In this document: piece after piece, positions 45,492 through 56,670 of the stretch
Position numbering within the stretch: position 1 is the first letter of the stretch
Layout of the letters: each line of letters begins with the position of its first letter
Source: Flavivirga abyssicola
GTDB lineage: Bacteria > Bacteroidota > Bacteroidia > Flavobacteriales > Flavobacteriaceae
DNA: 64,000 nucleotides
Assembly (NCBI RefSeq): GCF_030540775.2
Contig: NZ_CP141266.1
Span: 4,620,201 to 4,684,200 of the forward strand
Direction of reading: 5' to 3'
Made by a program: the position numbers and the translations under genes
Notes under the pieces: model-generated
Told to the model about the DNA's origin: nothing
Seen by the model: the letters and a program-made list of their open reading frames with translations, nothing else
The model's database searches: none

Positions 45492-46379
45492 TTAAAACTT
45501 AATCTTTTGCCACTTACTACTATGCATTGGTGCTACTCTTTGAAGTGTTTCCATAACACTGGTAATATTTACATTAGGTCCATCAGTAAAGATTTGTTCA
45601 ATCTCATCAGCTTTGGCATCAAAAAAAGTTCGCAAAATAAAAGAATTTGGTCTACGACTATTCATAGCTGTAAATGACTGTAATGAAGCTGCTATCTTTT
45701 CCTTTCCTTCTTTTGCATTCTCTCCCATAATATCCAAACCGTCTCTATGATAAGTGTATAGCACTTCTCTATACTCTTTAAAAGTTGGAGATAACACATT
45801 ATCTATAAGAGCGAATCTGCTTTGTAAGCCATCTTCTAATTTCCATCCTTTAAAATTACCCTGTTGCGAATAATTTGTAATCACTCGTGCTTGTGTATAA
45901 TAAGGATCCCCACCTTTTTTAGAAAAAGAGTCTGCATCTAATGCTAAAATCATATAGACATGATATGCTAACACTGAGATTAAATTAGACTCGAATTGAT
46001 TGGGGTTAAAAATTAGATTTTGAAATTCCAGATACCTAAAATTAAAGTCTTTATCATTGAAATTATAAATAGGTGTGGTAAAAGAGGACCCAAAAACCGG
46101 GCGGGATGATTGTACTTGGATAGATGCTTGAAACGATTCGCCACTATAGCTATTAACATTTATAACCATGCTACAATCTATACGTTCTTGTGCTTTAAAT
46201 GTTTTTTTAGTCCATTTTGTATTATTAATGAACTCTTTTAGTTGCTTTTCCAGCGTTTTAAAAATTGGAAAATTCTCGTTACCTGTTTGTTGTGCATTTA
46301 CTACAACATTACAATTTAGTTCTTGCGAAAATCCTTTAATTCCAAGACAAAATATTAAAACAACTAAAAAACTACGCAT
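45492..46379 (-). CDS. PorD-like DUF4835 protein
   Basis: A 295-residue protein with a signal peptide (about 1-18, ending GFSQ). It matches the DUF4835 family by QELNCNVVVNAQQ at the mature start, DCSMVINV, and a YHVYMILALDADSFSKKGGDPYYTQA motif. Homologues include PorD of Porphyromonas, linked to type IX secretion; its exact mechanism is not known. The start overlaps the end of coaBC by 8 bases, so it is translated with that operon. Confidence 0.85.
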   Translation of the reverse strand: MRSFLVVLIFCLGIKGFSQELNCNVVVNAQQTGNENFPIFKTLEKQLKEFINNTKWTKKTFKAQERIDCSMVINVNSYSGESFQASIQVQSSRPVFGSSFTTPIYNFNDKDFNFRYLEFQNLIFNPNQFESNLISVLAYHVYMILALDADSFSKKGGDPYYTQARVITNYSQQGNFKGWKLEDGLQSRFALIDNVLSPTFKEYREVLYTYHRDGLDIMGENAKEGKEKIAASLQSFTAMNSRRPNSFILRTFFDAKADEIEQIFTDGPNVNITSVMETLQRVAPMHSSKWQKIKF

Positions 46380-47583
46380 GTATTTGTTCTATAATTTTAT
46401 TTAATAAATCTTTAGCTACTTCTGCTTTAGATTTTAATTTAAACTCTGTAATAACTTCTTTATTATCAATCAAAGTAACTTTATTTGTATCACTTTTAAA
46501 ACCAGCTCCTTTATCGTTTAACGAATTTAAAACAATTAAATTTAAATTCTTTCTTTTTAATTTTCCTTTTGCATTCTCAAGCTCATCATTAGTTTCCAAT
46601 GCAAACCCTACTAAATACTGGTTTTTCTTAATGGCTCCCAATGAAGCCAAAATATCTTTTGTTTTTTCTAACTCTAAAGTTAACGTTGGTGACTTCTTTT
46701 TTATTTTTTGAGAAGCCACTTCTTTTGGTTTAAAATCTGCTACTGCAGCCGAAAGTATGGCTATATCTACATCTTGAAAATACGTATGTACAGATTCATA
46801 CATCTCTTGTGCACTAACAACTGGAATTGTTTGTATTAAACTATGTGACACTTTTTGATGTGTGGGACCTGTTACTAAAATAACCTCGGCACCTAAATTT
46901 GCTGATGCTTTGGCTATTTCAAAACCCATTTTCCCGCTAGAATGGTTTCCTATAAAACGAACTGGGTCAATAGCTTCATAGGTTGGTCCTGCCGTTATGA
47001 GTATTTTTTTTCCTTTTAATGGGAGTTTATCTAAAATATCATTTTCAATAAACGTAATGATATCTTCTGGCTCTGCCATTCTACCCTCTCCAACTAAACC
47101 ACTTGCTAATTCTCCACTTGTAGCTGGAATCATAATATTCCCATAATCTTTTAAAGTATTAAAAGAAGCTATTGTACTGGGATGCTTATACATGTCCAGA
47201 TCCATTGCTGGAGCAAAATACACGGTACATTTTGCCGACAGGTATGTTGCTAGCAAAAAATTATCACTTGTGCCATTTGCCATTTTTGAAAGCGTATTGG
47301 CCGTGGCTGGGGCTATTACAAAAATATCAGCCCATAAACCTAAGTCTACATGATTATTCCAAATGGCGTTATCATCTTCTTCATTTGTAAAAGATGAATA
47401 TACAGGATGTTTTGAAAGTGTTGATAAGGTTAAAGGTGTTATAAAATCTTTAGAAGCGGGTGTCATAACTACTTTTACGTTAGCACCTGCTTTAATAAAT
47501 AACCTTACTAGTGAAGCAGTTTTATAAGCGGCAATACCAGCACTAATGCCTAAAAGTATATTTTTGCCGCTTAATATTGACAT
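46372..47583 (-). CDS. coaBC: bifunctional phosphopantothenoylcysteine decarboxylase/synthase
   Basis: A 403-residue enzyme for two consecutive steps of coenzyme A synthesis. The N-terminal flavoprotein half (1-180) has GISAGIAAYK, the HVDLGLWAD segment with the catalytic His, and APAMDLDMY. The C-terminal half (about 185-403) has ILITAGPTYEAIDPVRFIGNHSSGKMGFEIA and AAVADFKPK, then KTKDIL. It lies 8 bases after rpoZ and overlaps the PorD-like gene by 8 bases. Confidence 0.96.
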   Translation of the reverse strand: MSILSGKNILLGISAGIAAYKTASLVRLFIKAGANVKVVMTPASKDFITPLTLSTLSKHPVYSSFTNEEDDNAIWNNHVDLGLWADIFVIAPATANTLSKMANGTSDNFLLATYLSAKCTVYFAPAMDLDMYKHPSTIASFNTLKDYGNIMIPATSGELASGLVGEGRMAEPEDIITFIENDILDKLPLKGKKILITAGPTYEAIDPVRFIGNHSSGKMGFEIAKASANLGAEVILVTGPTHQKVSHSLIQTIPVVSAQEMYESVHTYFQDVDIAILSAAVADFKPKEVASQKIKKKSPTLTLELEKTKDILASLGAIKKNQYLVGFALETNDELENAKGKLKRKNLNLIVLNSLNDKGAGFKSDTNKVTLIDNKEVITEFKLKSKAEVAKDLLNKIIEQIHA

Positions 47584-47591
47584 TTTAAAAA

Positions 47592-47921
47592 TTATTCCTG
47601 AGAATCTTCCTCAGTATTTCTAAAATAAACTTTATCTGTTAACCATTCTTGAACAGCTAATGCATGAGGTTTTGGCAATTTTTCGTAAAATTTAGAAACC
47701 TCAATTTGCTCTTTATTTTCAAAGATTTCTTCAAGACTATCGTTATAAGTTGCAAATTCTTCCAACTTATCAATAAGTTCTTTTTTAATCTCTGTGTTAA
47801 TTTGCTCTGCACGTCTTGCTATTATAGAAATTGACTCGTAGATATTCTCTGTTGGTTCGTCAATTTGATTTCTGTCGTACGTTACCGTATTAACTGGAGC
47901 ATTGGTTTTTTTTAAATCCAT
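47592..47921 (-). CDS. rpoZ: RNA polymerase omega subunit
   Basis: A 109-residue protein recognised as the Bacteroidota form of omega: MDLKKTNAPVNTVTY, then NIYESISIIARRAEQI, EELFENKE-like NDSLEEIFENKEQIEVSKFYEKLPKPHALAVQEWL. It binds the beta' subunit and helps polymerase assembly. The start at 47921 is preferred; an ATG two codons upstream (47927) is an alternative. It lies 12 bases after bamD and 8 bases before coaBC, as is usual in flavobacteria. Confidence 0.92.
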   Translation of the reverse strand: MDLKKTNAPVNTVTYDRNQIDEPTENIYESISIIARRAEQINTEIKKELIDKLEEFATYNDSLEEIFENKEQIEVSKFYEKLPKPHALAVQEWLTDKVYFRNTEEDSQE

Positions 47922-47933
47922 TGTCATTGTTAT

Positions 47934-48764
47934 TTAACTTTTAGTGCTATAATTTTTTAATTCTTCATCTAAAGTCGTTGCCATAACATTGGCCTCTTCT
48001 ATATGCTTAGAATTAACATATAGTTTTTTAAATGAAGTATAATATTCTTTTGCTGTATTAAGACGATTCTTTTTTAAAGGGACTATTAGCCCGTCAATGG
48101 TCTTTTTATACTCTCTACTATTAATTGCCAATTTGAAAGCAGAATCTAGTCTATAAAACAAAGCTTCCTCACGAAGCGTAGATCCGGGAAACTCAAAAAT
48201 AAAATTATCAAAAGATCTTATCGATGCCGGATAATCGGATATACGATTATATTGTTTTGCTATACTATATGCTTTCTTTTCCAGCTTATAATCTAATTCT
48301 TTAACTAATTTATTTGCTTCTGGAAGAAATTCAGACTCAGGGAACAAATTTATAAACTCTTGAAGTTTCTCAATGGCTTCTTTTGTTTCATTTTGATCCT
48401 TACTATAAACAGGAGACAACATATAATAACTTTTTGCTCCTAAAAAAGAGGCTTCTTCTAACTTCTCACTTTTTGGATAACTAGATGCAAAACGCTCAAA
48501 CTGATATCCCGCAACATAGTAATCTTTCATATTATAGAATGAATTAGAATACAAATACATTAGTTTTTCAGCTTGTGGTTTCCCTCTGTAGTTTGGTACA
48601 ATTTGAGCAAAAAGCCTATTCGCTTTTGAAAACTTACCTTCTTTATAAAGTGCTTCGCCCATTTTAAACTTGTCAGCAATACTCTCAGTTTTTAATGCCT
48701 TTTGGTATTCACTACAACTGTTAAAAACAGCAAATATTATTAATATGTATAAAAGCTTTTTCAT
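47934..48764 (-). CDS. bamD: outer-membrane protein assembly lipoprotein BamD
   Basis: A 276-residue lipoprotein. The signal ends in FNSC (C17) and is followed by TPR repeats: ADKFKMGEALYKEGKFSKANRLFAQI, AEKLMYLYSNSFYNMKDYYVAGYQFERF and YSIAKQYNRISDYPASIRSFDNF. It works with BamA to insert beta-barrel proteins into the outer membrane. It starts the operon bamD-rpoZ-coaBC-porD-recN. Confidence 0.92.
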   Translation of the reverse strand: MKKLLYILIIFAVFNSCSEYQKALKTESIADKFKMGEALYKEGKFSKANRLFAQIVPNYRGKPQAEKLMYLYSNSFYNMKDYYVAGYQFERFASSYPKSEKLEEASFLGAKSYYMLSPVYSKDQNETKEAIEKLQEFINLFPESEFLPEANKLVKELDYKLEKKAYSIAKQYNRISDYPASIRSFDNFIFEFPGSTLREEALFYRLDSAFKLAINSREYKKTIDGLIVPLKKNRLNTAKEYYTSFKKLYVNSKHIEEANVMATTLDEELKNYSTKS

Positions 48765-48872
48765 TTGTTATCTTCTCTGTTTTAAAAGATCAATCTTAAT
48801 TTACATCATTTATATCTCGAATGATATCGAAACTTCAATCATGACTTATTTGATAGATTTTTTAACAGAATG

Positions 48873-48880
48873 CAAAATTA
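48873..48880 (-). promoter_or_regulatory. -7 box of the bamD operon
   Basis: TAATTTTG on the minus strand matches TAnnTTTG. It would start transcription near 48866, giving a leader of about 100 bases before bamD. A -33 TTTG at the expected distance is not seen. Confidence 0.4.
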
Positions 48881-48972
48881 AGTTATTAATATGGATTTAA
48901 AAAATATTATTTCAAAGCTAAAATAACTGCTAAAAGTCAGCAATCATAAGGTTTAAGTATTATTTAACAGTC

Positions 48973-49851
48973 CTAAAACTTATTTACAAAAGTTCTTATC
49001 TTTTCTTTTAATTGATTAGATGCTGGAACCACTGGTAATCTTACGGTATCCTGGCACAGGTTTAAGGCTTCAAAAACAGCTTTTATCCCTGCTGGATTAT
49101 TCTCCTCAAAAATATAACCGATAACATCCATTAATTTATAATGAAGTTTATAAGCTTCTTTTCCTTTATCTTTTAAACCTAGACGTATCATTTCTGAAAA
49201 TTCTTTAGGAAATGCTTGTCCTATTACTGAAATCACACCAGCTCCACCTGCCAAAACAATTCCCAAAGCTAAATCATCATCTCCCGAAATAATTAAGAAA
49301 TCTTCTGGTTTATTCTTTAATAACTCTAAATATTGAGAAACATTGTTTCCTGCTTCTTTAACACCTATAATGTTTTTAAAATCATTAGCTAAACGTATTG
49401 TCGTTTCTGTTTCCATGTTCTTTGATGTCCTACCTGGAACATTATACAGAATAATATCTACTGGCGAAGCCTCTGAGATCGCTTTAAAGTGTTGATAAAT
49501 GCCTTCTTGAGTTGGCTTACTATAGTATGGTGATACAGATAAAATGGCATCTATATTACTTAAATCCGTTGTTTTTATTTCTTCAATGATCGCTGCCGTA
49601 TTACTTCCTCCAATTCCTAAAACCAGGGGTAAACGACTATTATTAGTTTCTGAAATAGTCTTAATTACCTCCTTTTTTTCTTGCTTACTTAGTGTTACAC
49701 TTTCTCCTGTCGTACCACAAATTACAAGATAATCGGTGCCATTATCGATATTGAAATTAACAATATTTGCTAAGGCACTATGGTCTACACTCAAATCTGA
49801 GTTAAAAGGTGTAACCAAAGCAACTCCAGTTCCTAAAAACTTACTATTCAT
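48973..49851 (-). CDS. dapA: 4-hydroxy-tetrahydrodipicolinate synthase
   Basis: A 292-residue TIM-barrel aldolase that condenses pyruvate with aspartate semialdehyde, the first step of the lysine and diaminopimelate branch. It shows [23 protein letters not shown], the [11 protein letters not shown] segment with the active Tyr, and GVKEAGN with the Schiff-base Lys. It follows the DUF6913 gene by 2 bases, so the two are co-transcribed. Confidence 0.96.
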   Translation of the reverse strand: MNSKFLGTGVALVTPFNSDLSVDHSALANIVNFNIDNGTDYLVICGTTGESVTLSKQEKKEVIKTISETNNSRLPLVLGIGGSNTAAIIEEIKTTDLSNIDAILSVSPYYSKPTQEGIYQHFKAISEASPVDIILYNVPGRTSKNMETETTIRLANDFKNIIGVKEAGNNVSQYLELLKNKPEDFLIISGDDDLALGIVLAGGAGVISVIGQAFPKEFSEMIRLGLKDKGKEAYKLHYKLMDVIGYIFEENNPAGIKAVFEALNLCQDTVRLPVVPASNQLKEKIRTFVNKF

Positions 49852-49853
49852 TC

Positions 49854-50372
49854 TTAAATTTTATTTAATATGGTTAGGTATTTAATAGTTTCTTCTTTAA
49901 ATACGTCAAATTCTTTCAGTTTTGTTTTAATAATTAAATCATTTAAACGCTCATCTTCTTGTGCAATGCCTATTTTAAATTGTGCTTTAGATTTTGCCGT
50001 CATCATCTTTAGCTCTAAAACATCTTTTGTATAGTAACTAACTAATGCATCATATTCAGTATCTAAAAATGTTTGTAATTCTACATTGTTAATGACGCCC
50101 TTCCAGCCAAAATCTTTAGGATTAAAACAAACATCCCATGACGTTAAAGTATCTTTATCATTTTCAGAAAAAGCTACGATCTTCAATTTATTATCACGAA
50201 TTTTCAAAAAATCGGCAAATACGCTAAATAGTTTAAAGTCATCAATTTCATCAATGTTTAAAATAACTCCCAAGCTCTCAATTTTCTTATCTGTAACAAT
50301 TACTTGTCGTTCTGATAACAATTTGTTTAAGTGCTTTATATTAGATTTTTCTTTAAAACCCTTTAAAATCAT
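49854..50372 (-). CDS. DUF6913-type protein
   Basis: A 172-residue cytosolic protein with no signal peptide. It matches the flavobacterial DUF6913 family by [25 protein letters not shown] at the start, a central [11 protein letters not shown] and [13 protein letters not shown]. Its function is unknown. It precedes dapA by 2 bases and has a -7 box at 50392-50399, so it may be the first gene of the dapA transcript. Confidence 0.78.
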   Translation of the reverse strand: MILKGFKEKSNIKHLNKLLSERQVIVTDKKIESLGVILNIDEIDDFKLFSVFADFLKIRDNKLKIVAFSENDKDTLTSWDVCFNPKDFGWKGVINNVELQTFLDTEYDALVSYYTKDVLELKMMTAKSKAQFKIGIAQEDERLNDLIIKTKLKEFDVFKEETIKYLTILNKI

Positions 50373-50391
50373 TTATCTTTATCCTTTTGCG

Positions 50392-50399
50392 CAAAGGTA
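50392..50399 (-). promoter_or_regulatory. -7 box of the DUF6913-dapA operon
   Basis: TACCTTTG on the minus strand fits TAnnTTTG, 20 bases before the start codon at 50372. A TTTG lies upstream at a spacing of 13 bases, shorter than usual. Confidence 0.45.
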
Positions 50400-50430
50400 G
50401 CAAAAGTACACTCAAAATGTTTGTTTATAT

Positions 50431-51189
50431 ATGAGGTTAACACATTTAATTTTTTTGTTATATTTTTTTAGTCTTTTTAATTGTAAGCAGGCCAAATTTG
50501 AATTGGCGAAAATTGAAGGAGAACAAATTCAAATTACAGACACACTAATTGCTGATTCTGAAATTGAAGCCTTTATAACCCCCTATAGAAATAATATTCT
50601 AAAGGATTTAGATAGTGTTTTAGCCTATTCTGCAAACACCTACTCTAAAAACGATGGAGCACTTAATACGGCTCTTGGAAATTTTATGGCTGATGCTGTT
50701 TATAGTGAAGCTAATCCTATTTTTAAAAAAAGAACCGGGAAAAACATTGATATGGTATTACTCAATCATGGCGGCATTCGGTCTATTTTATCACAAGGAA
50801 ATATAACTAAAAGAACTGCTTATCAGCTAATGCCTTTTGAAAACAGTATAGTTGTAGTTGCTTTAAAAAAGAAGCAAATAGACAGCCTGATTAATTATTT
50901 GATTAGAAAAAAGAGACCCCATCCCATATCTAAACTCAAATTAACAATAAACAGAAATGATAAAATAGTTAACGTTAAAATAAAAGATAAAAACATCAAA
51001 CCTGATAAAATATATTATGTAGCCACTAATGATTATTTATACAATGGTGGAGACAATATGACATTTTTTAAAACGAACGATAGCCTGTATGTCTTAAATT
51101 ACAAAGTTAGAAATGCTTTAATTGATCATTTTAAAAGGATGGATACCATTAAGCCAGTAATAGACAACAGATTCATTCAAATAAAATAA
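50431..51189 (+). CDS. 5'-nucleotidase C-terminal domain lipoprotein
   Basis: A 252-residue protein with a lipoprotein-like signal (LFNC, C18). It corresponds to the C-terminal substrate-binding domain of UshA-type 5'-nucleotidases: NTALGNFMADAVYSEA, LLNHGGIRSIL, QLMPFENSIVVVAL and YYVATNDYLYNGGDNM. It lacks the metallophosphatase domain, which is encoded by the next gene 7 bases downstream. The two products probably act together in the periplasm or at the surface to hydrolyse nucleotides. Confidence 0.88.
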   Translation: MRLTHLIFLLYFFSLFNCKQAKFELAKIEGEQIQITDTLIADSEIEAFITPYRNNILKDLDSVLAYSANTYSKNDGALNTALGNFMADAVYSEANPIFKKRTGKNIDMVLLNHGGIRSILSQGNITKRTAYQLMPFENSIVVVALKKKQIDSLINYLIRKKRPHPISKLKLTINRNDKIVNVKIKDKNIKPDKIYYVATNDYLYNGGDNMTFFKTNDSLYVLNYKVRNALIDHFKRMDTIKPVIDNRFIQIK

Positions 51190-51196
51190 AAAGTAT

Positions 51197-52114
51197 ATGA
51201 AGCGTAGAGATTTTATACAAAAAACCTCAGCTGGGACTGCATTAGTAACTCTTGGCAGTTTAGGCTTATCATCTTTTACAACCGCATCAAAATCTAAAAA
51301 AATAACGATCCTACATACTAACGATGTACACAGTCATATTGATCCTTTTGGACCTGAAGATGGTAGAAATGCCAACAAAGGAGGAGTTGCGAGAAGAGCT
51401 AGTTTAATTGAATCTATTAGAAAAGAAAATCCGAATACATTATTATTGGATGCGGGCGATATTTTTCAAGGCACACCTTATTTTAATTATTATGGTGGTG
51501 AATTAGAATTTAAATTAATGAGTAAACTAAAATACGATGCTGCCACTATAGGCAATCATGATTTCGATAATGGTATTGATGGTTTATATGCCCAGCTAGA
51601 GCATGCACAATTTCAATTTGTTTCAGCTAATTATGACTTTTCTAATACTATAATGGACACGCATACTAAACCATATAAAGTATTCCAAAAGGATAACATA
51701 AAAATAGGTGTTTTTGGACTTGGAATAGAACTAAACGGACTGGTTGATCCATCCATGTTCAAAGAAACCAAATACCTAGACCCTATTGAAACTGCTCAAG
51801 ACATGTCCAGAATTTTAAAAACAGAGGAGCATTGTGATTTAGTAATCTGTTTATCCCATTTAGGATATAATTATAAAAAAGACCCAAATAAAATAAGTGA
51901 TTTGAAATTAGCTGCAGCTACTAAAGACATCCATTTAATTATTGGCGGACATACACACACTTTTTTATCAAAACCGACTATTGTTAAAAATATTGAAGAA
52001 AAAAATATGCTTGTAAACCAAGTTGGGTGTTACGGTATTAATCTTGGTAAAATTGATTTTCATTTTGATTCTAGCAAAAATATTTCAGCAAACGGAACTT
52101 CCATAATAGTTTAA
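51197..52114 (+). CDS. metallophosphatase (5'-nucleotidase N-terminal domain)
   Basis: A 305-residue protein with a signal of twin-arginine appearance (KRRDFIQKTSAGTALVTLG). The dinuclear metallophosphatase motifs are present: HTNDVHSH, LDAGDIFQGT, IGNHDFDNG, CLSHLGY and GGHTHTF. It lacks the C-terminal specificity domain, which is encoded by the preceding gene. Its stop codon TAA forms the first bases of a 166-bp inverted-repeat element. Confidence 0.92.
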   Translation: MKRRDFIQKTSAGTALVTLGSLGLSSFTTASKSKKITILHTNDVHSHIDPFGPEDGRNANKGGVARRASLIESIRKENPNTLLLDAGDIFQGTPYFNYYGGELEFKLMSKLKYDAATIGNHDFDNGIDGLYAQLEHAQFQFVSANYDFSNTIMDTHTKPYKVFQKDNIKIGVFGLGIELNGLVDPSMFKETKYLDPIETAQDMSRILKTEEHCDLVICLSHLGYNYKKDPNKISDLKLAAATKDIHLIIGGHTHTFLSKPTIVKNIEEKNMLVNQVGCYGINLGKIDFHFDSSKNISANGTSIIV

Positions 52115-52277
52115 CGTGAATCTTGTTTAAGAAAATTTATGTCAGTTAGAGTGATTTTTGCAAAAAATCGTATCGAAAACAAATAAATTTTCGACAAAAT
52201 AAGCTTCTCGATACATCCCGAAGCGAGTTCGGGACACTCGAAGTGACATCTTGAACTCTTAAACAAGATTCACGTTA
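52112..52277. repeat. 166-bp element with perfect 20-bp inverted termini
   Basis: TAACGTGAATCTTGTTTAAG at 52112-52131 is the exact reverse complement of 52258-52277. Inside lie an imperfect inner pair (GTCAGTTAGAGTG with CACTCGAAGTGAC) and a GC-rich hairpin CCCGAA-GCGAG-TTCGGG. It sits between convergent genes and overlaps the stop codon of the metallophosphatase. It may be a MITE or REP-type element and may also act as a terminator. Confidence 0.75.
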
Positions 52278-52284
52278 GTTTAAT

Positions 52285-53034
52285 TTAAGCTAAAATATTA
52301 TCTGAAGAATATCTTTCCCTTAGCTTATAAATAGTCGCTTTATACCTATTATCGACAATCATGTATTTAAAAATAAAATAAAGTCCTACAGCATAAAGGC
52401 CTCTATAAAGCAATTCAAAACTCCAATGATACAAGTAATAAAGGTTAACATAATTTAAAATAGTTGAAAACCCTATAAAAATTGCAGCCACTAAAAATAA
52501 TATAGATTGTTTTGTTTGTGTATTTAAATACACTCCAAAAGAGATAAAGGCTAATATAATTAAAGCTAAACTTTTTAAACCAAATAAAAGGACTTCTGTT
52601 TGATCTGGAATAATAACTTTTAGCACACTATACAAGGTGTATAGGAAGAATACATTTATTACAAAAACGCCTAATAAGTAAAGCCCTATCAATTTGTCTA
52701 TTTTAGACAGCTTAAACTTGGGCATAACTATGGCAATTAAATACAAATAGCTTAAAAAATAAAGAATACTGGACACTTTAATATAAATTTCATTTGAAAA
52801 AAAAGTTAATGAAAGATCTCCCAAAAACGTAAACAATAAAAAAGAAATAAAAATAACTCCTAGAGTTTTATATTTTAAAAGGTAAAATATTAAAAATGCT
52901 GGTATAAATAAAGCCATTGTTGATTTTAACAATAATGAATCTTGAGTAAATGTTACAAAAAAACTTATTGCAATCAATCCTAATAAAGCACAAAAAAACG
53001 TTCTATCGAAAGTAAGGTTAAGGCTATTTTTCAT
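52285..53034 (-). CDS. YhhN-like multi-pass membrane protein
   Basis: A 249-residue protein with about eight predicted membrane helices spread over residues 12-225, and a short charged tail. FTFLGDLSLTF near residues 68-78 recalls the FxxxGD motif of the YhhN/TMEM86 lysoplasmalogenase family; assignment is tentative. It resembles the protein at 53604-54335 in size and topology. The DoxX-family gene lies between the two on the opposite strand. Confidence 0.65.
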   Translation of the reverse strand: MKNSLNLTFDRTFFCALLGLIAISFFVTFTQDSLLLKSTMALFIPAFLIFYLLKYKTLGVIFISFLLFTFLGDLSLTFFSNEIYIKVSSILYFLSYLYLIAIVMPKFKLSKIDKLIGLYLLGVFVINVFFLYTLYSVLKVIIPDQTEVLLFGLKSLALIILAFISFGVYLNTQTKQSILFLVAAIFIGFSTILNYVNLYYLYHWSFELLYRGLYAVGLYFIFKYMIVDNRYKATIYKLRERYSSDNILA

Positions 53035-53203
53035 GGTTTCTGAGGTTAGTAGGTTATTCCAAATATAAAAATATAATTTTATTTTAACGATAAAAACATA
53101 CTTTTTGTCGATATTAATTAAAAAATATACCGTTTATCTATTAAAATTGAATTCAAAAATGATAAGTATCTGTAAATAAAACGTCTAAATTTTAAAATTA
53201 TAA

Positions 53204-53599
53204 ATGTTACTCAAAATGAAAAAACACTTACCTCTAGTCTTAAGAATAATTGTTGCCATTATTTTAATACAAACATTGCGTTTTAAATTTACTGCACATC
53301 CGGATAGTGTCTATATTTTCAATCGCGTTGGCCTAGAACCTTATGGTAGAATTGGCATTGGGATTTTAGAACTTATTGCAGGTATACTTCTACTTATCCC
53401 TAAGACCATATGGGCAGGTGCGACACTTACTTTAGGTGTGATAGGCGGCGCTATATTCATGCATTTAACTCAGCTTGGAATTGAAGTAAATAATGATGGT
53501 GGTGTTTTATTCATTACTGCTATTGTTACGTTTGTTCTTTCAGCAGTAATTCTTTACGTATATAAAAACGATATTCCGTTTATAAATAAGGCTGGATAG
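53204..53599 (+). CDS. DoxX-family membrane protein
   Basis: A 131-residue protein with four membrane helices (about 9-24, 48-63, 68-88 and 100-120) and the DoxX-like pattern RFKFTAHPDSVYIFNRVGLEPYGRIGIGILELIAGILLLIP. DoxX-family proteins are often redox-related membrane subunits of unknown activity. An ATG four codons downstream (53216) is an alternative start. It ends 4 bases from the convergent membrane-protein gene. Confidence 0.78.
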   Translation: MLLKMKKHLPLVLRIIVAIILIQTLRFKFTAHPDSVYIFNRVGLEPYGRIGIGILELIAGILLLIPKTIWAGATLTLGVIGGAIFMHLTQLGIEVNNDGGVLFITAIVTFVLSAVILYVYKNDIPFINKAG

Positions 53600-53603
53600 T
53601 TTT

Positions 53604-54335
53604 TTATTCCATTACTATATATTTCTCTTCTTCATTCAAAACATTTAATAGTTTTGCTTGTTGATAGAAAAAGTAAAAAGCAACTAGTGTAAGCGTAGTA
53701 GAAATAAAGTTAAGCAGGCTTCTTTGTGCAATATAAAAATATGCCACCTGCATGACTTCTGAAAAGACAATACATAATGCCCCTATAAATAAATATAAAG
53801 ACTTCTTATTATCCCTGTAAAAATAGTTCAATAATGCTACTGACAATAATATGAGCATAACAATATTATATGCCATCTCTAGATAATAGCCGTCTCCAAT
53901 ATTAATGCTCAATATGACTTGTAAAACATATACTAAATATATATTTAAAACTGTTAAAACAATTAAATGAATTTTAAAATTTTTAAGCACATAAAATAAA
54001 TTTAGTGATTTACTAATTTTTATGATCAAAAACACATACGCAAATATAAATAATACATTTCCTACAAAATAATCGAAGTCTTTCAAATTACCCTCTTTAC
54101 CATCTGATATATAAAATATTACTATTCCCATTAAATCTGATATGGAATAGCATAATATAAATAACAAAAAGAATATATTTTTCCTTCTTACAAAAATCAC
54201 ATATATTAGCGCTATTAATGGAGTTATTAAACAATCCAAATTAAAAGAAAGTGTATCATTTCCATTAAATTCATTAATAGCGAATAACACATATACTAAC
54301 AAAACACATCCTACCAAGACTTTCGACTTGTACAT
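53604..54335 (-). CDS. second YhhN-like multi-pass membrane protein
   Basis: A 243-residue protein with about eight predicted membrane helices. CYSISDLMGIVIF near residues 62-74 is at the position of FLGD in the 52285 gene. The ATG at 54335 (MYKSKVLVGC) is preferred since it starts directly before the first helix; an ATG at 54371 is possible. Similar topology to the gene at 52285 suggests paralogy, but identity is low by eye. Function is unknown. Confidence 0.6.
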   Translation of the reverse strand: MYKSKVLVGCVLLVYVLFAINEFNGNDTLSFNLDCLITPLIALIYVIFVRRKNIFFLLFILCYSISDLMGIVIFYISDGKEGNLKDFDYFVGNVLFIFAYVFLIIKISKSLNLFYVLKNFKIHLIVLTVLNIYLVYVLQVILSINIGDGYYLEMAYNIVMLILLSVALLNYFYRDNKKSLYLFIGALCIVFSEVMQVAYFYIAQRSLLNFISTTLTLVAFYFFYQQAKLLNVLNEEEKYIVME

Positions 54336-54443
54336 AATAGCGATTTTTGATTCATCAGCAAATATAGACAAATTTTACAATTAAACAGTAAAAATATGCT
54401 TTTTATCGATTAAAAAATGTATTTCGTCGATTTTTTATATGGA

Positions 54444-56462
<2,019 letters not shown>

Positions 56463-56670
56463 TTAAAGCTCCTAATATACTAAAATGAGTTCCAAGAAAT
56501 TATTACTAAAGTTATTTTTTATCAGTTTTTTATTCAACACTCTAGGTACAAGTACTCTAAATATTACCAATTAAAATAGCTTTTTTTAGTTTTTTAAATT
56601 TTTGCTAATAATGCAGCAATAGCATCCTAATCTATTAATGATTTAAACACAAAAACGCTGAATAGTTTTA

